Positions 8,564-17,646 of a stretch of 64,000 nucleotides of DNA are shown one piece after another. The notes under the pieces are model-generated. The model did no database searches, had not been told where the DNA came from, and worked only from the letters and a program-made list of their open reading frames with translations. The DNA lies in NCBI RefSeq assembly GCF_001611975.1, contig NZ_CP014525.1:1232001-1296000 (forward strand), given 5' to 3'. The DNA is from Haematospirillum jordaniae (GTDB lineage Bacteria; Pseudomonadota; Alphaproteobacteria; Rhodospirillales; Rhodospirillaceae). Numbering within the stretch: the stretch's first letter is position 1; each line of letters starts with the position of its first letter. The translations under genes were made by a program, and so were the position numbers.

Positions 8564-9652
8564 TCAGCTTCCGGTCCAGGTGCGTGTGTAGCGACCGGAC
8601 AGCCCGGTCAGAATTTCATAGCCCAATGTACCAGCTTCGGCAGCCAAGCTGTCGATGCCGTGGTGTGCATCCAGCACGGTCACGTAATCCCCGGGGCAGA
8701 CAGAGCCGGCGGGGAGGGCCGAAATATCAAATGTGATCAGGTCCATGGAAACCCGTCCCAGGATCGGAACCCTAGCCCCGTGTATCATCCCGCTTCCTTG
8801 GTCCCCCAAGGTACGCAGCAGCCCGTCTGCATAGCCAGCAGCGACGATCGCCAAGCGCATGCCCGGACTTACCGGGCGGGTTGCACCATAGCCAACCGTT
8901 CCTGCAGTGTCAATTTCCCGGACCTGGAGAACCCTCAGGTCAAGGCGTACCACCGGGTGCATCGGGTTGGATTGTCCGGGGACCGGGTTGCCCCCGTACA
9001 GGGCAATGCCCGGGCGCCCGAGGTCGAACAGGAAATCATCCCCACGGAACATGCCAGCCGAATTGGACAAGGAGGCTACTGCACCCGGGAACCGTGCCCG
9101 TGCGGTGGCAAAGCGTTGCTGTTGAAGGGCATTGAGGGGGTGCCCCGGCTCGTCGGCGCAGGCTAGGTGTGACATGATAACGGCCGGTGAGCAGGAGTCA
9201 GGCAGGGCCATGAAAGCAGACAAGGGCACGCCCAGCCGGTTCATGCCGGTATCTACATGCAGTGTAAACGGCCTGCCGGGGGCATGCGTTTGCCAGGCAG
9301 CCAGCTGTTCAGGCGTGTTTAGAACCGGAGTCAGGTGGTGAGCCGTCAACTCGGCCCCATCATCCAGAGGACCGGTCAGGACGTGAATGGCCACATCCGG
9401 ATCGGGCAGGACCCGGCGCAGGGCGATCCCTTCTCCGGGCATGGCGACAAAGAACACCCGGCATCCCCTGCGGGCAAGGGCAGGGGCAATCTGTGTTGCA
9501 CCCAGCCCGTAACAGTCCGCCTTGACCACGGCACCACAGTCACGCCCGTTGCCCATGCGCCGGCGCATGGTGTCCCAGTTCCGGACTACGGCAGAGACAT
9601 CGATGGTCAGCAAGCCACCGGTGCGGATCCGCTCCTGTTCAATGACGGTCAT
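8564..9652 (-). CDS. alr: Alanine racemase
   Basis: A PLP-dependent fold-type III enzyme producing D-alanine for peptidoglycan. The PLP-binding lysine lies in AVVKADCYGLG near residue 46, and the second catalytic tyrosine in GTVGYGATRPV. The C-terminal beta domain contains RVSMDLITFD. The ATG at 9652 gives 363 residues, normal for the family, and overlaps the end of dnaB by 14 bases. A more upstream in-frame ATG at 9706 would lie deeper inside dnaB and is less likely. Neither start has a strong ribosome-binding site, which fits translational coupling to dnaB. Confidence 0.94.
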   Translation of the reverse strand: MTVIEQERIRTGGLLTIDVSAVVRNWDTMRRRMGNGRDCGAVVKADCYGLGATQIAPALARRGCRVFFVAMPGEGIALRRVLPDPDVAIHVLTGPLDDGAELTAHHLTPVLNTPEQLAAWQTHAPGRPFTLHVDTGMNRLGVPLSAFMALPDSCSPAVIMSHLACADEPGHPLNALQQQRFATARARFPGAVASLSNSAGMFRGDDFLFDLGRPGIALYGGNPVPGQSNPMHPVVRLDLRVLQVREIDTAGTVGYGATRPVSPGMRLAIVAAGYADGLLRTLGDQGSGMIHGARVPILGRVSMDLITFDISALPAGSVCPGDYVTVLDAHHGIDSLAAEAGTLGYEILTGLSGRYTRTWTGS

Positions 9653-11165
9653 GGGGCAGGTGGTCCGGGGCAATGTAATTACCGAATTTTGTATAGTTGC
9701 CGTCAAAGTACAGGTTCACGGTGCCGATGGGGCCGTGACGCTGCTTGGCAACAATGACTTCGGCCACGTTGTGGGCTTTTTCGCATCGCTCCATCCATAC
9801 CCGGTGGCGTTCCTGGAAACGGTCTTCGTTTTCATCACCCTTCCGGGCCGGTTCGGCACGGGACAGGTAATATTCCTCGCGGTAGACAAACATCACCACG
9901 TCGGCATCTTGCTCGATAGAGCCTGACTCACGCAGGTCCGACAGCTGTGGTCGTTTGTCGTCCCGCTGTTCCACCGCACGGGAAAGCTGGGACAGGGCAA
10001 TGACCGGCACGTTCAGCTCCTTGGCCAAGGCCTTCAGGCCGCGGGTGATGGCCGAAACCTCGTTGACCCGGTTTTCACTGCGGACCCCGGGCGTTCCGGA
10101 CAGAAGCTGCAGATAGTCAATCACCACCAGGCCTAGGCCATGCTGGCGGGCCAGCCGCCGACAGCGCGTGCGTACGGCCGAGACCGACAGCGCCGGTGTA
10201 TCATCAATATAAAGGGGCAGGGTGTGCAGGTCTTGGCTGATCTGCACCATACGCTTGAAATCTTCCTTGGATAGTTCCCCGGTGCGGATCTTGTGGGAAC
10301 TGATCTCCGCTTCCTGTGCCAAAAGACGGGTGGCCAGCTGTTCGGCGGACATTTCCAGCGAAAAGAAGGCAACCTTGGCCCCGTCAATAACCTCGCGGTT
10401 GCCGGAGGCATCCACGCGCTCCTTGTACAGGCGGGCGGCATTGAACGCGATGTTGGTGGCTAGGGCGGTTTTCCCCATCGACGGACGCCCTGCCAAGATC
10501 AGAAGGTCGGACGGGTGCAGCCCGCCCAGCTTTTTGTCCAAGTCGGTCAGTGCCGTGGGAACGCCAGACAACTGCCCTTCACGGCGGTGGGCGGCTTCGG
10601 CCATGCTGACCGCCGTGTTGAGCGCCAGCCGGAACTCCTGGAATCCTCCCTCCTGATGGCCGGTGGTGGCCAAGTCATAGAGTTTTTGTTCCGCGCCTTC
10701 GATCTGGTTCATGGCGGTGCGTTCGAAATCCACCACAAACGCATCGTTGACCATGCTCTGGCCAAGATCGATCAATTCCCGCCGCAGCGCCAGATCATGG
10801 ATCAGGCGCCCGTAATCCGCAGCGTTGACAATGGTGACCACGGCATTGGCCAGCTGCGCCAGGTACTGTGGGCCGCCGGCGTCCTGTAGAAGGGGGTCCT
10901 GCTCCAGATAGGCTTTCAGGGTCAGCGGGTTGGCAATGTGCCCCTGTTCGATCAGGCGCCCGCATGTTGCATAGATGCGCGCATGCAGGACATTGCTGAA
11001 ATGGTCGGGCGTCAGGAACTCGCTGACCCGTTCATAGGCGCGGTTGGACTGGAAGATCGCGCCGAGCAGGGCCTGCTCGGCTTCGATATTGTGCGGTGGC
11101 ACGCGAAGGACGGAATCCCGGTCCGGGGCGTCCGGTGCAGAGGTCGAGGCGGAATAACTGTTCAT
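9639..11165 (-). CDS. dnaB: Replicative DNA helicase DnaB
   Basis: A 508-residue hexameric helicase of the replication fork. The N-terminal helical domain starts at PPHNIEAEQALLGAIF. The RecA-like domain has Walker A AGRPSMGKTA, Walker B LVVIDYLQLL, and motif SQLSRAVEQR. No intein interrupts it. The ATG at 11165 (MNSYSAST) is chosen over an upstream in-frame codon at 11201 because the family's variable N-terminal tail is short. It heads the alr-mlaE-mlaF-radA-cvpA-purF row and lies about 200 bases after the rplI terminator, so a promoter is expected in that gap. Confidence 0.96.
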   Translation of the reverse strand: MNSYSASTSAPDAPDRDSVLRVPPHNIEAEQALLGAIFQSNRAYERVSEFLTPDHFSNVLHARIYATCGRLIEQGHIANPLTLKAYLEQDPLLQDAGGPQYLAQLANAVVTIVNAADYGRLIHDLALRRELIDLGQSMVNDAFVVDFERTAMNQIEGAEQKLYDLATTGHQEGGFQEFRLALNTAVSMAEAAHRREGQLSGVPTALTDLDKKLGGLHPSDLLILAGRPSMGKTALATNIAFNAARLYKERVDASGNREVIDGAKVAFFSLEMSAEQLATRLLAQEAEISSHKIRTGELSKEDFKRMVQISQDLHTLPLYIDDTPALSVSAVRTRCRRLARQHGLGLVVIDYLQLLSGTPGVRSENRVNEVSAITRGLKALAKELNVPVIALSQLSRAVEQRDDKRPQLSDLRESGSIEQDADVVMFVYREEYYLSRAEPARKGDENEDRFQERHRVWMERCEKAHNVAEVIVAKQRHGPIGTVNLYFDGNYTKFGNYIAPDHLPHDRH

Positions 11166-11310
11166 GGGGCGGAGAATACACCGGCTTTTCATCCGCGCCA
11201 AAGCTCTTCTTTGGCGAAAACAGAACCTGTCTGGTGGGATGTGCGCACAGGTTCCGTTCCGGTTCCGGATATGTGTCTGTCAGTCGTGATGGGGTAACGT
11301 TGTTGCATGA

Positions 11311-11340
11311 AAAAACCGCCCCGGTCCGGGGCGGTTTTCA
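11311..11340 (-). terminator. Rho-independent terminator after rplI
   Basis: A 13-bp perfect G/C-rich stem (11312-11324 pairing with 11326-11338) with A/T runs at both ends, 30 bases beyond the rplI stop on the minus strand. It would end the rpsF-rpsR-rplI transcript before dnaB. The symmetry means it could also work in the other direction. Confidence 0.85.
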
Positions 11341-11367
11341 TGGCAACAGGTGCTTGGGCCAAGTGGC

Positions 11368-11919
11368 TCAGGCTTCTGTTTCGTCGCCTTCTTCCAGAAC
11401 GCTGTCCTCGAAGATTTCTTCAGCGGGGGCAGCCTGCTCTTCGCTGGCGACCTTCTGCTGTTCTTCTGCCTCGGCAGCAGAACGGGCGATTACAACCGCC
11501 ACATCCACCGATACTTCCGGGTGCAGGCTGACAGGCACTGTATAGCTTCCCAGGCTCTTCAGCGGCGTGTTCAGGATAACCTGGCGACGCTCGACCTTGT
11601 AGCCGGCTTCGCGCAGGGCTTCCTGGATGTCACGTGCTGCGACGGAACCATAAAGGTGCCCGCCTTCGGATGCCTGGCGGATCAGGACGACGCGGACGCC
11701 GTCCATCTTTGCGGCAACCGCTGCGGCTTCATCGCGACGCTTCAGGTTGACAGCCTCGATCTCTGCGCGCTGGCGCTCGAAGTAGGCCATATTGTCCTTG
11801 TTTGCGCGCAGAGCCTTGCGCTGCGGCAGCAGGAAGTTGCGGGCATATCCGGACTTGACCCGGACAACATCGCCCATCTGGCCAAGTTTTTCGATGCGTT
11901 CAAGCAGAATCAGTTCCAT
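11368..11919 (-). CDS. rplI: 50S ribosomal protein L9
   Basis: L9 binds 23S rRNA at the base of the L1 stalk. The N-terminal domain is visible as MELILLERIEKLGQMGDVV followed by KSGYARNFLLPQRKA, then the connecting helix and the C-terminal RNA-binding domain. At 183 residues it is about 30 longer than the E. coli protein because of a Glu/Ala/Gln-rich acidic tail after ARSAAEAEEQQ. It is the last gene of the S6-S18-L9 operon, 13 bases after rpsR. Confidence 0.96.
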   Translation of the reverse strand: MELILLERIEKLGQMGDVVRVKSGYARNFLLPQRKALRANKDNMAYFERQRAEIEAVNLKRRDEAAAVAAKMDGVRVVLIRQASEGGHLYGSVAARDIQEALREAGYKVERRQVILNTPLKSLGSYTVPVSLHPEVSVDVAVVIARSAAEAEEQQKVASEEQAAPAEEIFEDSVLEEGDETEA

Positions 11920-11932
11920 GGACCGTGCTCCC

Positions 11933-12166
11933 TTACTTCACGACGTAAGGCAGCAGGGCCATGAAGCGTGCGCGCTTGATGGCGCGGGCCAGCTCACGCT
12001 GCTTTTTTGCCGAAACTGCAGTGATGCGGGATGGAACGATCTTGCCGCGCTCGGAAATGTAGCGCTGCAGGAGCTTGATGTCCTTGTAGTCAATTGTCGG
12101 CGCACCATTGCCCGAGAAGGGGCAGGTCTTGCGGCGGCGGAAAAACGGACGACGGGGCGCAGCCAT
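11933..12166 (-). CDS. rpsR: 30S ribosomal protein S18
   Basis: A 77-residue small-subunit protein that pairs with S6 on the platform of the 30S subunit. It contains the conserved RRPFFRRRKTCPFSG start, IDYKDIKLLQRYISERGKIVPSR and the C-terminal ITAVSAKKQRELARAIKRAR block. Its ATG shares one base with the rpsF stop (TGATG), implying translational coupling. Confidence 0.97.
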   Translation of the reverse strand: MAAPRRPFFRRRKTCPFSGNGAPTIDYKDIKLLQRYISERGKIVPSRITAVSAKKQRELARAIKRARFMALLPYVVK

Positions 12167-12633
12167 CAGTTGACTCCCTCGGCACGGTCGTTGCGGTCAT
12201 TGCGGAAGCCGCCTTCACGGGGGCCGCGGTCTTCACGCGGGCCACGGTCGTTGCGGAAGCCGCCTTCACGGGGGCCACGCGGACCACGGGGGCCACGCTG
12301 CTCGCGCTCTCCCTTCTGCTGCAGGATGGCCGAAGGACCTTCCTCTAGGGCATCAACACGCAGGGTCATGTAGCGCAGCACGTCTTCATTGAGACGCATG
12401 ACGCGTTCCATTTCTAGGACAGCATCGGCTGGTGCATCGATGTGCAGCAGGACGTAGTGACCCTTGCGGTTCTTGCTGACCCGGTAAGCCAAGCTGCGCA
12501 GGCCCCAGAATTCTTTTTTGGCAATTTTGCCACCGCGTTCGGTGACAATGCCGGAAAGCTCATCGGCCAAGGTTTCCACCTGCTGGGTGGAGATATCCTG
12601 GCGGGCGATAAGCACGCTTTCGTACAAAGGCAT
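12166..12633 (-). CDS. rpsF: 30S ribosomal protein S6 with Arg/Gly-rich tail
   Basis: S6 partner of S18 in the 30S platform. The family core starts MPLYESVLIARQD and contains the conserved WGLRSLAYRV.KNRKGHYVL stretch. The ATG at 12633 has a strong AGAAGGGG ribosome-binding site; the open frame further upstream is not coding. After residue about 110 the protein carries an unusual 40-residue tail built of repeated GPRGPRGPREGGFRNDR units, encoded by two 26-base identical repeats (12200-12225 and 12251-12276). Such disordered Arg/Gly tails on S6 occur in some alphaproteobacteria; their function is not established. Confidence 0.96.
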   Translation of the reverse strand: MPLYESVLIARQDISTQQVETLADELSGIVTERGGKIAKKEFWGLRSLAYRVSKNRKGHYVLLHIDAPADAVLEMERVMRLNEDVLRYMTLRVDALEEGPSAILQQKGEREQRGPRGPRGPREGGFRNDRGPREDRGPREGGFRNDRNDRAEGVN

Positions 12634-12727
12634 TATATAAACCCCTTCTGGATTCTCTTCCCGCACCCCGTATCTTGGGGGCTGCGAGCATAGCCGGACC
12701 ATCCGGCAAGGAGTAACGAAGGGCGGC

Positions 12728-12755
12728 ACTATACGCCATTTTGCCCGGCAGGCAA
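12728..12755 (-). promoter_or_regulatory. Putative sigma70-type promoter of rpsF-rpsR-rplI
   Basis: On the minus strand TTGCCT and TATAGT are separated by 16 bases, about 95 bases upstream of the rpsF start. The 301-base gap between divergent rpsF and fabD (12634-12934) holds this element and no credible gene. The fabD promoter was not recognised. Confidence 0.5.
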
Positions 12756-12934
12756 GCAAAACCGGGCCATTCGGGCAGCTGTTTCCGGGTATTTGGGGGC
12801 AGGTGGACACTTTCTGTTTGTTTTCCATCGTTTGGCGAATGCTGCATGACGGTATGACTTGACATCGGCGTCCGGGGTCATCACCTTCGCCGCGTTCTTT
12901 CAATTCATGTCCGGAACAAAGGTCAGTACTACGG

Positions 12935-13882
12935 ATGTTACGTGCATTTGTTTTTCCCGGCCAGGGGTCACAGGCCGTCGGTATGGGGCGTGCGCTGGGT
13001 GATGCGTTTCCGGTTGCCCGGGCGGTTTATCAGGAAGTTGATGACGCCTTGGGCCAGAATCTGTCTGCCCTGATGGCCGAGGGGCCGGGCGACGCGCTGA
13101 CCCTGACCGAAAATGCCCAGCCGGCCCTTATGGCCGTTTCAATGGCGGTTGTCCGGATTCTGGAAAGCCGGGGCCTTGATCTGGCAACAGCCGCTTCATT
13201 CGTTGCCGGGCATTCCCTGGGCGAATACGCGGCCCTGTGTGCCGCGGGCGCTCTGAGCATAACGGATACAGCCCGGTTGTTGCGGATTCGGGGCCGGGCC
13301 ATGCAGCAGGCGGTTCCGGTCGGGGAAGGTGCCATGGCCGCCTTGTTGGGTCTCGATCTTGAGGAAGCCCGCGCCATTGCTGCCGAGGCTGCCCGTGACG
13401 GGGGAGTGTGCCAGGCCGCCAATGACAACGCGCCAGGGCAGGTCGTGATATCGGGAAGCCTTGCCGCAGTTGAACGGGCCATTGCAATTGCTGTGGGGCG
13501 TGGTGCTAGGCGGCCAGTCATGTTGCCGGTGTCGGCGCCTTTCCACTGCGCCCTGATGCAGCCTGCGGCCGATGCCATGGCCGAGGCTCTGGCGTCTGTT
13601 GCCATCGCACCGCCTGTGGTGCCGGTTGTGGCCAATGTGACAGCGACCGCTGTGCAGGACCCGGACACCATTCGGCGCCTTCTGGTCGAGCAGGTTACCG
13701 GCGCAGTGCGCTGGCGCGAAAGTGTTTTGTACATGAAAGAGCAGGGTGTGACAGAGCTGGTTGAATGTGGTGCCGGCAAGGTCCTGACAGGGCTGGCCCG
13801 GCGTATCGACCGCGACATGTCTGCGCAGGCCCTGAACACACCGGAGGATATCGATGCTTTCTTCACCACATCTGTCGCCTGA
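12935..13882 (+). CDS. fabD: Malonyl-CoA:ACP transacylase
   Basis: Transfers malonyl groups from CoA to acyl carrier protein for fatty-acid elongation. The 315-residue protein starts MLRAFVFPGQGSQAVGMG, has the nucleophile serine in VAGHSLGEYAAL (about residue 92), the arginine region LLRIRGRAMQ and the catalytic histidine in PVSAPFHCALM. It is the first gene of the fabD-fabG-acpP-fabF cluster, with fabG 51 bases downstream. Length is normal. Confidence 0.96.
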   Translation: MLRAFVFPGQGSQAVGMGRALGDAFPVARAVYQEVDDALGQNLSALMAEGPGDALTLTENAQPALMAVSMAVVRILESRGLDLATAASFVAGHSLGEYAALCAAGALSITDTARLLRIRGRAMQQAVPVGEGAMAALLGLDLEEARAIAAEAARDGGVCQAANDNAPGQVVISGSLAAVERAIAIAVGRGARRPVMLPVSAPFHCALMQPAADAMAEALASVAIAPPVVPVVANVTATAVQDPDTIRRLLVEQVTGAVRWRESVLYMKEQGVTELVECGAGKVLTGLARRIDRDMSAQALNTPEDIDAFFTTSVA

Positions 13883-13933
13883 TGCATCTGTCGGGTTTTG
13901 CGCCGGGGAATCGGACAAGGAAAAGGGCCAGCC

Positions 13934-14671
13934 ATGTTTGATCTGAGCGGTGCCTGCGCCCTGATTACCGGGGCCTCGGGTGGCATTGGCGGGGCTGTGG
14001 CCCGTGCCCTGCACGCCCGGGGGGCTGTTGTCGCCCTGTCCGGAACGCGCCGTGATGCGCTGGAACAGGTGGCGGCCGAGCTGGGAGAGCGGGCGTTCGT
14101 AACGCCGGCAAACCTGTCGGATCCGGATTCGGTTGCAGCCCTGGTGCCCGCTGCCGAAGCAGCTATGGGTAAGGTGGATATCCTGGTTAACAACGCCGGC
14201 TTGACCCGTGACAACCTGGCCCTGCGTCTCAAGGACGAAGACTGGGATTCGGTGCTGCGTGTCAACCTGACCAGCTCGTTCCAGCTGGCCCGTTCCTGCC
14301 TGAAGGGGATGATGAAGCGCCGTTTTGGACGCATCGTTTCTGTGACCTCGATTGTCGGCGTGACCGGGAATCCGGGGCAGTGCAACTATGCGGCATCGAA
14401 AGCCGGCCTGATCGGGATGTCGAAAAGTCTGGCGGCCGAGGTTGCCTCACGCGGGATTACCGTCAACTGTGTAGCCCCGGGTTTTATCGCCACGGCCATG
14501 ACGGAAAGTCTGCCCGAAGCCCACAAGGAAAAGCTGAACGCAGGCATTCCTGCTGGTCATATGGGGTCTGCAGATGATATTGCAGCGGCTGTTGTCTACC
14601 TTGCCTCGCGCGAGGCGGGGTATGTGACGGGCCAGACCCTGCATGTCAACGGCGGCATGGCCATGATCTGA
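13934..14671 (+). CDS. fabG: 3-oxoacyl-ACP reductase
   Basis: An NADPH-dependent SDR enzyme reducing beta-ketoacyl-ACP. It shows TGASGGIGG, the NNAGLTRDN motif that is specific for FabG, and the YAASK catalytic pair, ending in GQTLHVNGGMAMI. The ATG at 13934 gives 245 residues and is preceded by AAGGGCCAGCC; an earlier in-frame start at 13898 would add an unconserved leader. It lies between fabD and acpP. Confidence 0.96.
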   Translation: MFDLSGACALITGASGGIGGAVARALHARGAVVALSGTRRDALEQVAAELGERAFVTPANLSDPDSVAALVPAAEAAMGKVDILVNNAGLTRDNLALRLKDEDWDSVLRVNLTSSFQLARSCLKGMMKRRFGRIVSVTSIVGVTGNPGQCNYAASKAGLIGMSKSLAAEVASRGITVNCVAPGFIATAMTESLPEAHKEKLNAGIPAGHMGSADDIAAAVVYLASREAGYVTGQTLHVNGGMAMI

Positions 14672-14888
14672 CAAGGATTCCCGTCAGGGCGCTGTATTGG
14701 TGTTCTGCGGGTCTGGTATTGTGTTCTGTCCTGTGTTAGGTCAGAACGCTTGCAGCCGGATCTGGTGACGAAGATCGGGGCTGGTGCCCGGATTTTACTT
14801 GACCGGATGCGTTATTAAGTTCAAATCGGGCCAGCTTCGGATCCTGTGTTCCCGAAGCGGCCAAAAACTGAAACCGAGGAACAGACGA

Positions 14889-15125
14889 ATGAGCAACGTC
14901 GCCGAGCGCGTGAAGAAGATTGTGATCGAACAGCTGAGCGTAGAGGCCGAAAAGGTGACCGAAACCGCCAGCTTCATCAACGATCTGGGTGCCGACAGCT
15001 TGGATACCGTCGAGCTGGTCATGGCATTCGAGGAAGAATTCGGCGTCGAAATCCCTGATGATGCAGCCGAAAAAATCCAGACCGTGAAGGATGCTATTTC
15101 CTTCATCGAGGCCAACGCGGCCTGA
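14889..15125 (+). CDS. acpP: Acyl carrier protein
   Basis: A 78-residue acidic carrier of growing fatty acyl chains. The phosphopantetheine-attachment serine lies in the canonical LGADSLDTVELVMAFEEEF (about residue 37). The ATG at 14889 has a GAGGAA site 7 bases upstream; the open frame before it is non-coding leader. The 217-base gap after fabG may hold an additional promoter, as acpP usually needs higher expression. Confidence 0.97.
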   Translation: MSNVAERVKKIVIEQLSVEAEKVTETASFINDLGADSLDTVELVMAFEEEFGVEIPDDAAEKIQTVKDAISFIEANAA

Positions 15126-15236
15126 TTTTACGGCACAAGTCTGCCGGCTTTGGGGTGGTTTCCACGGTGTGGGGCCATACCCGGAGCCTGCGGATTTGTT
15201 ACCGTTTCTCAGGAACAATAACGGAAACAGTGTGTG

Positions 15237-16496
15237 ATGAGGCGAGTGGTCATTACCGGGCTGGGTATGGTTACCCCGCTGGGTAGCGGTGTCCGGGGAA
15301 ACTGGGAGCAGATTCTGAAGGGCGTGTCGGGTGTTCGGCCTATCGAGCGTTTTGACGTTGGCGATTTGCCGGCCCGCATTGCCGGCCAGGTGCCGGTAGA
15401 GGACAGTCATCCGTGGCGCTTCGACCCCGATGCGATAGCCGCAGCCAAAGAACGGCGCCGTATGGATGACTTTATCGTCTACGGGCTTGCGGCTGCGATC
15501 GAAGCTGTCGAAGATTCCGGGTGGATGCCTTCCGACGAGGAAGAGCGCGAGCGGACCGGTGTTATTATCGGGTCCGGTATCGGTGGATTGCCGAGCATTT
15601 CGGAATCGACCCTGACCCTTGCCAACAACGGCCCGCGCAAGATCAGCCCGTTCTTTATTCCGTCTTCCCTTATCAACCTGGTCTCCGGGCATGTGTCGAT
15701 CCGTTATGGATTCAGGGGACCGAACCATGCCGTGGTGACGGCCTGTTCAACCGGTGCCCATGCTATTGGTGATGCGTCGCGTATTATCAAGTACGGTGAT
15801 GCCGATGTCATGGTTGCTGGTGGTGCCGAGGCAGCTGTCTGCCGTTTGGGGATTGCCGGATTTGCCTCTGCTAGGGCCTTGTCCACGGGTTACAATGATA
15901 CGCCGGAAACGGCATCCCGGCCTTGGGACAAGGGGCGTGATGGCTTTGTCATGGGTGAAGGGGCCGGGGTTCTGGTTCTGGAAGAGTATGAGCATGCCCG
16001 CCGGCGCGGTGCGAAGATTTATGCCGAGGTTCTGGGATACGGGATGTCCGGTGATGCCCACCACATTACGGCTCCGGCCGAGGATGGAAACGGTGCGTTC
16101 CGCGCCATGCGCAACGCGTTGCGGGATGCCCGCTTGGATGTCTCGGGTGTGGATTATATCAATGCCCATGGTACATCAACCCCGCTGGGCGATGAAATCG
16201 AGCTGGGGGCGGTGAAACGTCTGTTTGGTGAACAGGCACGGGCCTTGTCCATGTCGTCGACCAAATCCTCTATCGGTCACTTGTTGGGTGCTGCCGGTGC
16301 TGTTGAGGCAATTTATACTGTCAAGGCCTTGCAGGATCAGGTGTGTCCGCCGACATTGAATCTGAATGATCCGCTGGATGGGTGTGATGTTGATCTGGTG
16401 CCCAATCAGGCCAAGCAACGTTCGATCAAGGTGGCGATGTCAAACTCCTTCGGGTTTGGCGGGACCAACGCCTCCTTGGTGATCGGGGCAGTTTGA
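15237..16496 (+). CDS. fabF: 3-oxoacyl-ACP synthase II
   Basis: Condensing enzyme of fatty-acid elongation. The 419-residue thiolase-fold protein has the active-site cysteine in VTACSTGAHAIG and the two histidines in NAHGTSTPLGD and SSIGHLLGAAG, ending SFGFGGTNASLV. The ATG at 15237 follows an in-frame GTG at 15234 and has GGAAACAG upstream. A hairpin terminator follows 28 bases after the stop. Confidence 0.96.
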   Translation: MRRVVITGLGMVTPLGSGVRGNWEQILKGVSGVRPIERFDVGDLPARIAGQVPVEDSHPWRFDPDAIAAAKERRRMDDFIVYGLAAAIEAVEDSGWMPSDEEERERTGVIIGSGIGGLPSISESTLTLANNGPRKISPFFIPSSLINLVSGHVSIRYGFRGPNHAVVTACSTGAHAIGDASRIIKYGDADVMVAGGAEAAVCRLGIAGFASARALSTGYNDTPETASRPWDKGRDGFVMGEGAGVLVLEEYEHARRRGAKIYAEVLGYGMSGDAHHITAPAEDGNGAFRAMRNALRDARLDVSGVDYINAHGTSTPLGDEIELGAVKRLFGEQARALSMSSTKSSIGHLLGAAGAVEAIYTVKALQDQVCPPTLNLNDPLDGCDVDLVPNQAKQRSIKVAMSNSFGFGGTNASLVIGAV

Positions 16497-16523
16497 TCCG
16501 GGGTTTTCCGGTTATTGACAAGA

Positions 16524-16557
16524 AGGAACCGCCGGGCATGGGCTGCGGCGGTTCTTT
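16524..16557 (+). terminator. Rho-independent terminator after fabF
   Basis: A G/C-rich stem (AAGGAACCGCCG pairing with CGGCGGTTCTTT, one mismatch) closes around a short GGCATGGGCTG loop and ends in a T-run, 28 bases beyond the fabF stop and 33 before mltG. It would end the fab transcript or reduce read-through into mltG. Confidence 0.7.
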
Positions 16558-16589
16558 GATTCTGGTATAGGGTTGGTTGGGCTTTCGGG

Positions 16590-17606
16590 ATGGGTGTCGT
16601 GCGGTTTCTGGGGAAATTATTCTTTCTGTGTGCCGGTGTGTTGGTGGTCTGTGCGGGCATCTTTGCTTTCCGGGTTCACCAGCGTTATGGAGAGCCGGGA
16701 TTGCATGAGCAGGATGTTGTGGTCCTGATTCCGCGTGGATCGGGTTTGGCTGGCATCGCGGAACGTCTGCATGGGGCAGGGCTATTGCCCGGGCGTCTGG
16801 ATACCGAGATCTTCCTGCTGTCAGCCCGGATCGACGGGCGCAGTGCATCGCTGAAGGCCGGCGAATATGCCATTCCTGCGGGAGCATCGATGGCGGCTGT
16901 TCTTGATCAGCTGGCTGCCGGAACGGGTATGGTTCGTTATCCTTTAACCATTCCGGAGGGCTTGACGACCGCAGAAGTGCTTAGTCGTGTGCGCGATATG
17001 GCTGTTCTTGATGGAGAGCTGACGGTTTCTCCGGGAGAAGGCACCCTGTTGCCGGAAACATGGCAGATTATGCGTGGGGACAGCCGCGATGCGGTGGTGC
17101 GCCGTATGATGGGGGCGATGGATGATACCCTTGAGGCGTTGTGGTCACAGCGGGTAGAGGGACTTCCGCTGCAGGACCGGCGGCAGGCGTTGATCCTGGC
17201 GTCTGTTGTCGAGAAGGAAACCGCTGTTCCCGGCGAACGCCCACGGGTTGCCGCGGTTTTTATCAATCGGTTGCGTCTGGGGATGCCTCTTCAGTCTGAT
17301 CCAACGGTTATCTATGGTCTCAGCCCGGATGATGGCAGCTTGGACAGGGCACTGCTGCGCAAGGATCTGGAGCAGGATCACCCGTGGAATACCTATACCC
17401 GTCCGGGGCTTCCGGTTGGCCCCATTGCCAACCCGGGGCGGGAGTCCATTGCAGCTGTTCTGGCACCGGCACAGACAAAGGACCTGTACTTTGTTGCTGA
17501 CGGTACGGGCGGGCATGTCTTTGCCGAGACCTTGGACGAGCATAACCGTAACGTTGCCCGCTGGCGCAAGATCAGTCGGGGCAAGGAAAGGGCCGATGCC
17601 CGCTAG
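16590..17606 (+). CDS. mltG: Endolytic murein transglycosylase MltG (YceG-like)
   Basis: Cleaves nascent glycan strands at the inner membrane and may set their length. The 338-residue protein has one N-terminal membrane anchor (residues 5-26), a LysM-like segment, and the YceG catalytic domain with the general-acid glutamate in LASVVEKET, followed by ERPRVAAVFINRL and LQSDPTVIYGL. The mltG-after-fabF order is common in proteobacteria. It converges with aroC, 40 bases away. Confidence 0.95.
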   Translation: MGVVRFLGKLFFLCAGVLVVCAGIFAFRVHQRYGEPGLHEQDVVVLIPRGSGLAGIAERLHGAGLLPGRLDTEIFLLSARIDGRSASLKAGEYAIPAGASMAAVLDQLAAGTGMVRYPLTIPEGLTTAEVLSRVRDMAVLDGELTVSPGEGTLLPETWQIMRGDSRDAVVRRMMGAMDDTLEALWSQRVEGLPLQDRRQALILASVVEKETAVPGERPRVAAVFINRLRLGMPLQSDPTVIYGLSPDDGSLDRALLRKDLEQDHPWNTYTRPGLPVGPIANPGRESIAAVLAPAQTKDLYFVADGTGGHVFAETLDEHNRNVARWRKISRGKERADAR

Positions 17607-17646
17607 CCGACGGGCCAGTATCCTTGCTGTTCCATGCCCCGGTCGT

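Noticed and set aside
13030..14385. Long minus-strand open frame of 451 codons opposite fabD/fabG
   Set aside because: It is the antisense shadow of two clearly recognised enzymes in GC-rich DNA and has a composition full of Arg, Ser and Ala without motifs.
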